Assembly (NCBI RefSeq): GCF_000708595.2
Contig: NZ_JARP01000005.1
Span: 246,626-310,625, forward strand
Length of the DNA: 64,000 nucleotides
Reading direction: 5' to 3'
From: Flavobacterium sp. KJJ
Lineage (GTDB): Bacteria > Bacteroidota > Bacteroidia > Flavobacteriales > Flavobacteriaceae
Shown here: positions 59,001 through 64,000 of the stretch, one piece after another
How the letters are laid out: each line of letters opens with the position of its first letter
Numbering within the stretch: the first letter of the stretch is position 1
Notes under the pieces: model-generated
Database searches by the model: none
Seen by the model: only the letters and a program-made list of their open reading frames with translations
Told to the model about the DNA's origin: nothing
Program-made: the position numbers and the translations under genes

Positions 59001-59090
59001 ATTATTATAAAGAGATTGCATCACAGCAATACCGTTTGACACAGCGTTAAAAACGGTTTGAAAAAAGTCTTTGTTTTCTGTTAATTTCAT
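56025..59090 (-). CDS. Multi-PAS sensor histidine kinase (about six PAS domains)
   Basis: A 1021-residue soluble kinase with no membrane helix. About six PAS units fill residues 5-775, several with a closing VTEQVLARRKLEDSESR-type linker. HisKA has the acceptor His801 in ASHDLKEP, and the ATPase domain has YNLINNSIKFA, DNGIGF and GTGLGLSL. It resembles the nine-PAS kinase at 31462 but here the kinase gene comes first and the receiver second. The signal is unknown. Confidence 0.93.
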   Translation of the reverse strand: MKLTENKDFFQTVFNAVSNGIAVMQSLYNNEGKIEDFSILFFNTYTLNWTGDIDYKNKLYTDIFPTAKENGVLEKFIETAETGINANFEKWYEGEGMKNWFRFSAVKQDDLLVVTTYDITESKQTEIALNKALDTAEKQKRLYDSITNNTPDLVYVFDLDYNFTYANKALLTMWGKSAEDAIGLGLRENGYEEWHAQMHEREIDEIVANKKTIRGTVSFPHAELGTRVYDYILTPVVNEQGIVEAVAGTTRDITEIKQAEEKLQQSETRFRNMIEQGPVAMLLSKGEDVVIESVNKPMLKFMNKNTAKEVLGKKMLETLPELKGQPALENVINVQKTGIPFRGDEQPVDLLVENKMERRYFNFSYDRIRESGETSAVLHMALDVTEQVLARRKLEDSESRLRSMIDQTPCPTLVLKGDDLVIEQINKHMLGMIGRGEEIIGMPLIAVLPELDGQYVWSQVQNVYNKGIPFDQAEVLVTHNRTGEIKDYYYNLAYRPLIEDGKITGMIQTAVDVTEQVISRKKLEESENRFRALVNASSDVVYRMNADWTVMRNLEGRGILSDTGDPIFNWMDKYIHPKDQEKVIKATIEAIANKSIFELEHRVLNSDGTLSWTFSRAIPVFDDHGNIIEWFGSATDISAQKEVHEIIKESEEKFRQLADLVPQIIWTGNPDGFIDYYNKRWYEYTALNENQFGDPSWIPLLHPDDAAIVTEFWYNSVQKGTSYQIELRLKNGNTGEYRWFLSKALPIRDKSGVITKWFGTCTDIHEQKTITEKLEILVNDRTKELQRSNEDLQQFAHVASHDLKEPVRKIKTFTSRLEDHLKDKLDESATKFIDRIHVATDRMFNMIDGVLAYSKINADLQSPTLVDLNDVIKNIETDLEVALQKTGGRIYHDNLPTIEGASVLLYQLFYNLINNSIKFAKYGTPSQINISSKTIVEKEIEFAVITLEDNGIGFQPDQAERIFETFTRLNSKDSYEGTGLGLSLCKKIVERHGGTISAVGNLDKGATFIITLPIQQKEKDI

Positions 59091-59630
59091 TGATGCATTT
59101 TATGTCTGAGAAGCTATCATTGGTGGCTTTGTTGCTTTTTACCGCTATAATTCTTCATGATATAATATGAAAGATCAAGTGCCCAAGCATTAGCTAAAAT
59201 AAAAAAATTAACCCGAATACGCAATGCCATCAAAAAAGCAGAAATGAAAACTATTTTAAGTTATAAAATGTGCCTGGAAATTTAAAATTCACTTTGCACC
59301 TTAATCATACCAATCGATCCTTAATTAGTTTTAAATAAGAAAGGGAATACATTTTTTAAAAAAAAATAGGAAAAATTAGTACTGATTTATTAGTATTTAT
59401 TTTTTTTTAGAATTGATTAATAGTGGTTTAAAAAAAATAATATCTTGTAGTTATGCTTGTATTAGTTGAAGGAATGAGGCTACTTTTTTTTTAAAATTAA
59501 AACCAAATCTGCTTTTAATTCGTACGTATGAAAAAGAAAATATTGTAAGTTTTTTATATCGAATAGAAACTTTTATTTCTTGATTATAAGTTTTACACAT
59601 TGTCCCAATGCAAATTTTTATTTTTACTTT
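59091..59630. other. AT-rich divergent intergenic region
   Basis: About 540 bases between the kinase and AraC genes. It holds long A and T runs and no convincing gene, hairpin or exact promoter box. An in-frame TTG at 59580 would extend the AraC protein but is less likely than the ATG at 59631. Confidence 0.45.
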
Positions 59631-60686
59631 ATGACCTTAGATAATTGGCCAAATTATATTAAAAAACATCTTTTTTTCTTGAAAGATGATTTTTTTGAAT
59701 TACCATTTTTATTTAATTCTCCTTCTGTAATGTTGAGTAGTTTACTAAAACTGCCCATAACAAAACATAATTCTTCAAAGCAATCTATGCTTTTAGATTC
59801 ACCTTTTTGTAAAACAGATTTTTATTATAGAAAAATTGATGAAGGATTTTGGATTTTAGTGAGTAAGGTAGATGTAACGAAAAATATAGTAACTAAACTC
59901 GGATTTGATAAAAATAAATTAAGCGAATACTATTTACTTACATATTCATTATTTGAAAATAATTTTTCTTTTAAGGGATCTGAAGACGTTACGCTTTTAA
60001 GTCCATATTGGACATTCAGCAAGCCAGATACGGAAATTTCTACCTATTTTTTTGAAGGTACTGCATGTAAGGTTTTTAGTTTTGTTATCAAAAAAGATTG
60101 GGCTAATAAGAATTTTTCTTCCAAAAAATTTAAGGAAAGAAAAGCTATTATGAGATTTTTAAATGGACAAAGAGGATCGTATACTTGGTTAGACATTGCT
60201 CCTAAAGCTCATGATTTGTCTAATAAAATTTTAGAAATATTAGAAAATAGTGCTGATATAGAAGCGGAACGAGCTGGTCTGAAGAAAAAGAGTATTAAAC
60301 TAATGGTTGATTTTTTTGAGAATTCGTTTGATGATAACCGAATTTTAGATAATAATTCTTTAACCAATTTGGAGTACCAAAATGTAGCTAAAGCGGAGAA
60401 AATCATTTTGCATAATTTACATCTTCCTTTTGTAGGGATAGAATTTATTGCCAAAGAAGTAAATACATCGCCAACAAAATTAAAATCGAATTTCAAAACT
60501 GTTTTTGGTTTTTCAATGCTGCAGTATCATAAAGAGCGAAATATGCTGCTTGCTATGCAGCTAATTCAAAAATCAGATATCAACATTCAAAATATTGCGA
60601 TTATAACCGGTTATGATTCCCCAAGCCGATTTGCATCTGGCTTTAAAAAGCGTTTTGGCAAATTGCCTTCGGAAGCGCGTTTTTAG
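59631..60686 (+). CDS. AraC-family transcriptional regulator
   Basis: A 351-residue protein from the ATG at 59631. The C-terminal 100 residues are a double helix-turn-helix of the AraC type (GIEFIAKEVNTSPTKLKSNFKTVFGFSMLQYHKER; then IAIITGYDSPSRFASGFKKRFGKLPSEAR). The N-terminal 250 residues match no named sensor domain I recognise. The target genes are not clear. It lies 423 bases upstream of the giant secreted protein gene, on the same strand. Confidence 0.87.
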   Translation: MTLDNWPNYIKKHLFFLKDDFFELPFLFNSPSVMLSSLLKLPITKHNSSKQSMLLDSPFCKTDFYYRKIDEGFWILVSKVDVTKNIVTKLGFDKNKLSEYYLLTYSLFENNFSFKGSEDVTLLSPYWTFSKPDTEISTYFFEGTACKVFSFVIKKDWANKNFSSKKFKERKAIMRFLNGQRGSYTWLDIAPKAHDLSNKILEILENSADIEAERAGLKKKSIKLMVDFFENSFDDNRILDNNSLTNLEYQNVAKAEKIILHNLHLPFVGIEFIAKEVNTSPTKLKSNFKTVFGFSMLQYHKERNMLLAMQLIQKSDINIQNIAIITGYDSPSRFASGFKKRFGKLPSEARF

Positions 60687-61109
60687 CTGGATAAAAAATA
60701 TTTTTGCAGTTTTTTTTTAATTTTTTTTCTAATTTTTTATTCCTTGTTTTTTTATGGCATATTTTATAACTGATTTATTTTTAACTATTTACAAAAACAC
60801 AAAATGAGTTAAAAATAATTTTTTTCTTTCAAAAGAACAACACTGATTACAAGCTTTAAATATGTCCGAATTGACTATTCATACTTTTTTTTTTCATCTA
60901 TTTTTGGCGGTAAAACAAATGAATTAATGGTGTTGATGAAGTTGTAAATCCTTAGTAATCATTGTTCTATTCAGTTTTCTTTTATCCGTTTTATACCAAG
61001 TTATAAACACATTTTTAATTAACAAGAAATGCTTGATTTTTTAATTTTTGAAATTTCAAGCACAGGCTATTTATTGCTTTTTTTTAAAAGAATTTTAATT
61101 ATTTATTAT
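60687..61109. other. Long AT-rich leader before the repeat protein gene
   Basis: A 423-base gap with T-runs and no gene seen. No exact TAnnTTTG box was found. The length would suit a regulated promoter and leader for the secreted protein gene. Confidence 0.4.
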
Positions 61110-64000
61110 ATGGTGAACTTTACTTATTTGAAAATTTTATCGGCAATCAAAAAAAGGACTTTGAATATATTTCTGGTCATTTTTTTATTGCTGTTATCTC
61201 TTAATAACGTTTTTGCGCAAACAAAAGATGGCTCATTAACAGTCACTGTTGCCAATACAGTATTGAATAGATACACAAGAGTTACCGCTGATGTATTAGC
61301 AGGTACAAATACAGTTACTGTAACCAATATAAATGAATTAAATCGCGATGGAATTACGTATACAGGACTTGCTACTAATGGCGCTGGATTCGTATCTAAT
61401 GCTTTAGCTGCGGGAGATTTAATCATGCTTTATCAGGCACAAGGAGCAATTATAGATGCTACAAATACAATAAATTACGGAGCTGTAACTAATTATAATG
61501 GTGCTGGCTCTTATGAATTGGCTACTGTAAGCAGTGTTTCAGGTAATGTTATTACCTTAACTTGTAATACGCGATTATCTTATTATGCAGCTCGATATGT
61601 TCAGGTTATAAGAATTCCACAATATGCTAATTTAACAATTACCAGTCCAGGAACTATTGTTGCTGTTCCTTGGGGTGCACCTACTTTTGGAGGAGCAGAC
61701 CCATCAGCTCCAGAAAGAAGAAGAGGAGGTGTTGTTGGAATTCTTGCTACTAATATTATTAATAACAGTTCGATAAATGCCAATCAAGCTGGTTTTAGGG
61801 GTGGTACAATTGAAAATACAACTTCTGCAGCAGGTGCTGCATTTTATACAGATTTTAGAACTACAGATCCTGCATTATCTGCGGAAAAAGGAGAAGGAAT
61901 TGCAGGATATAGAACAGATTATGATGCTGTAGCCTTAGGAGGAAGATACGGAAGAGGTGCACCAGCAAATGGTGGTGGTGGAGGTAATGCTCATAACTCT
62001 GGTGGTGGAGGTGGTGCCAATGGAGGTAATCCCGCAAATTGGTTTAGAGGAGCCGGTGTAATGAATGATTTTACAGGTGGATGTGGAAATCCTGGAGCTT
62101 GGGTATTCGATCCAAATTATATAGCAAACGGAAATGCATTAACAAACTCTGCCGGAGGTGGTAGTGGAGGATATACTTATTCATCAGCAAACTTAAATGC
62201 ATGTACTGTAGGACCATCATATCCTGCAGGTTTTATAGCTACAGGAGTTCCTGCAGCAGCGGTTTCAAATTCTACTTGGGGAGGAGATTATAGAGATGCA
62301 ACAGGAGGATTAGGTGGAAGACCTTTAGCTTCAACAAGTATGCAAAGCCAAATTTTCTTTGGTGGAGGTGGTGGAGCCGGTGATGGTAATAATACTTCCA
62401 ATGCAGATGGTGGTGATGGTGGAGGAATCGTTTTCTTAGTAGTTACAAATAGTATAACAGGTACAGGTACTATACAAGCCAATGGCGAAAATGGAGCTAA
62501 TACTAATAACACCCATAATGATGCTCCTGGCGGCGGAGGTGGTGGAGGAACAGTTTTAATTCAAGCTGGGACTATTGCGAATACAACTACTTTAAATGCA
62601 AATGGAGGAAGCGGTGGAAGACAGTTAATTACTGGAGCTGAAGCAGAAGGACCAGGCGGAGGCGGAGGCGGAGGTGTAATTTCTGTTAATGCAACAACTG
62701 ATTCTTCAACCAAAACAATTTTGGGAGGTGCAAATGGGCAAACAGATTCTTCATCTCTAACGGAATTTAAAGCAAATGGTGCTACTAGTGGTAATACTGG
62801 TTCTATATTGGCAATCTCTGTTAATTTGAATTCATCTGTTTGTCAGGCTGATTTACAAGTTAATATGAGTATAAATAACACTACTCCTACCGTTGGAGAT
62901 AATGTTACTTTTACGATAACTGCACAAAATAATGGATCTAATAATGCTACTGGAGTAAAAGTTCAAGATGTACTTCCGGCAGGATATACTTTTGTAAGTG
63001 CTTCAACTGTTACAGGATCATGGACAACTCCAGATTGGACTATCGGTAATTTAGCGAATGGTGCAACAGTAACATTAACTATTGTTGCTAAAGTAAATGC
63101 TACAGGCTCTTATTTGAACACAGCTACAATTAGTACTAGTTCATATGATCCGATTTCGACAAATAATTCGTCATCTGTTACTCCTACAGTAAATCATTTA
63201 CCTGTTGCAGTCAATGATGCTTATACAGTTGCAGAAGACAATATAGTAACACTGAATCCTCTAGCTTTGGATACAGATACTGACGGAGATACTTTGACAA
63301 TCACTTCAATCAACGGAACAGCCCTGACAGGTTCAGCCCAAACAATTGCGGTTACAAACGGAACAGTAAGCATCTCAGCTTCGGGCATAATTACTTTTAT
63401 TCCCGCTTTGAACTTCAACTCGGCCACTGCTGTAAGTTTTCCTTATGTAATCAGCGACGGACACGGCGGAACTGCCACGGCAAATCAGCTTATCACGGTA
63501 ACTTCAGTAAACGATAATCCGGTTGCCAATAACGATACAAAAACAACAAACGAGGACACGGCAGTTACAATCGACGTAACGGCAAACGACACTGATGTTG
63601 ACGGAACAATCAACAAGGCAACAGTAGACCTTGATCCTGCAACGCCTGGAATCCAGACTACTTTTTCAGTGACAGGACAGGGAACTTATACCGTAAATGC
63701 ACTTGGAATTGTAACTTTTACGCCTGTTCTGAATTACAACGGAACAGCGACTCCAGTCAATTATACCGTAAACGACAATGACGGAGCGGTATCAAACACT
63801 GCTGCAATTACGGTAACAGTTACGGCTGTAAATGATAATCCGGTTGCAGTTGATGATGCTTATACAGTCGCAGAAGACAATACAGTAACGCTGAATCCTT
63901 TAGCTTTAGATACAGATGTTGACGGAGATACTTTGACAATCACTTCAATAAACGGAACAGCCTTGACAGGTTCAGCCCAAACAATTGCGGTTACAAACGG
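61110..64000 (+). CDS. Large secreted repeat protein with Gly-rich, DUF11-like and Ig/cadherin-like modules (3' end missing)
   Basis: The frame is open from ATG at 61110 to the window end, 963 residues so far. A signal peptide with a long Lys/Arg-rich N-region ends in NNVFAQ (residue 37). Residues about 38-570 form a Gly/Asn-rich domain with runs of Gly (GGGGGGG). A DUF11-like repeat follows at about 585-700 (ADLQVNMSINNTTPTVGDNVTFTITAQNNG). Then come repeated cadherin/Ig-like modules of about 100-112 residues, opening with NDNPVA(V/N)(N/D)D and with conserved TVAEDN and DTDVDGDTL, probably calcium-binding. The role is probably adhesion, gliding or a surface layer. The C-terminus, where a type IX secretion signal would be expected, lies outside the window. 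Confidence 0.85.
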   Translation, partial: MVNFTYLKILSAIKKRTLNIFLVIFLLLLSLNNVFAQTKDGSLTVTVANTVLNRYTRVTADVLAGTNTVTVTNINELNRDGITYTGLATNGAGFVSNALAAGDLIMLYQAQGAIIDATNTINYGAVTNYNGAGSYELATVSSVSGNVITLTCNTRLSYYAARYVQVIRIPQYANLTITSPGTIVAVPWGAPTFGGADPSAPERRRGGVVGILATNIINNSSINANQAGFRGGTIENTTSAAGAAFYTDFRTTDPALSAEKGEGIAGYRTDYDAVALGGRYGRGAPANGGGGGNAHNSGGGGGANGGNPANWFRGAGVMNDFTGGCGNPGAWVFDPNYIANGNALTNSAGGGSGGYTYSSANLNACTVGPSYPAGFIATGVPAAAVSNSTWGGDYRDATGGLGGRPLASTSMQSQIFFGGGGGAGDGNNTSNADGGDGGGIVFLVVTNSITGTGTIQANGENGANTNNTHNDAPGGGGGGGTVLIQAGTIANTTTLNANGGSGGRQLITGAEAEGPGGGGGGGVISVNATTDSSTKTILGGANGQTDSSSLTEFKANGATSGNTGSILAISVNLNSSVCQADLQVNMSINNTTPTVGDNVTFTITAQNNGSNNATGVKVQDVLPAGYTFVSASTVTGSWTTPDWTIGNLANGATVTLTIVAKVNATGSYLNTATISTSSYDPISTNNSSSVTPTVNHLPVAVNDAYTVAEDNIVTLNPLALDTDTDGDTLTITSINGTALTGSAQTIAVTNGTVSISASGIITFIPALNFNSATAVSFPYVISDGHGGTATANQLITVTSVNDNPVANNDTKTTNEDTAVTIDVTANDTDVDGTINKATVDLDPATPGIQTTFSVTGQGTYTVNALGIVTFTPVLNYNGTATPVNYTVNDNDGAVSNTAAITVTVTAVNDNPVAVDDAYTVAEDNTVTLNPLALDTDVDGDTLTITSINGTALTGSAQTIAVTN
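63204..63361 (+). repeat. Repeat unit copy 1 in the secreted protein gene
   Basis: This 158-base stretch matches 63843-64000 at about 90% of positions with an exact offset of 639 bases (213 codons). The period is two modules long, so a pair of Ig/cadherin-like modules has been duplicated. Confidence 0.85.
63843..64000 (+). repeat. Repeat unit copy 2 in the secreted protein gene (cut by the window end)
   Basis: Second copy of 63204-63361, 639 bases downstream, running into the right edge. The differences are mostly silent changes. Confidence 0.85.

Noticed and set aside
1..64000. Search for tRNA, rRNA, transposases and prophage genes
   Set aside because: No clover-leaf with a GTTC T-loop in the gaps, no rRNA-like stretch, and no recognised mobile-element protein was seen by eye; an automated tRNA scan was not possible.

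Overview
The window looks like a chromosomal segment of a flavobacterium (Bacteroidetes). It has low GC, TAnnTTTG-type -7 promoter boxes, almost no Shine-Dalgarno sites, a SusC/SusD pair and Bacteroidetes-style gene families. Species cannot be read from the sequence. I see no rRNA, tRNA, CRISPR array, transposase or phage gene.

Layout. 1-3625: the end of a two-gene efflux operon (HlyD-type adaptor, cut by the left edge, and a 14-TM MFS pump), then an AI-2E family permease. 3632-31387: a large xylan/glucuronoxylan utilisation locus. It holds a GH3 beta-xylosidase-like enzyme, a LacI-type regulator, GH67 and GH115 alpha-glucuronidases, an SDR oxidoreductase and mannonate dehydratase for hexuronate breakdown, a GH10 xylanase lipoprotein, a GPH-type sugar symporter, a cytoplasmic GH43, a GntR-type regulator with xylulokinase and xylose isomerase, a small transaldolase, SusC/SusD and an acetylesterase. 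31462-38363: a nine-PAS histidine kinase, its single-domain response regulator, and a secreted GH43-like protein. 38458-43280: bacterial NHEJ genes (Ku, LigD) with a membrane protein and three small proteins, one very acidic and one very basic. 43638-47821: an atypical receiver protein, a CheB-CheR-PAS-kinase fusion, and a small secreted Lys/Thr-rich protein. 48004-55443: a TetR/small protein/MFS operon, then an ABC-HlyD-TolC export operon. 55567-60686: a second PAS kinase with receiver, and an AraC regulator. 61110-64000: the start of a large secreted repeat protein that runs off the right edge.

How the xylan genes fit together (inference from families): GH10 and the esterase open up acetylated xylan at the surface, SusC/SusD import oligosaccharides, GH115, GH67 and GH3 strip glucuronate and xylose in the periplasm, the GPH symporter carries products across the inner membrane, and GH43, XylA, XylB and transaldolase pass xylose to the pentose phosphate pathway. 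The SDR and UxuA handle the released glucuronate. Four near-identical 12-bp sites matching GCAACCGATTGC stand before the GH3, GH67, symporter and susC genes, pointing to one regulon under the LacI-type protein encoded in the middle. A 10-bp perfect inverted repeat straddling the GntR start codon suggests separate control of the xylose genes.

Most unusual points: a Tyr in place of the phospho-acceptor His in the CheB-CheR kinase; an ABC exporter whose signature motif, catalytic Glu and H-loop His are all altered; the LacI operator set without any hybrid two-component regulator; and two diverged copies of a roughly 110-bp inverted-repeat element inside the xylan locus.
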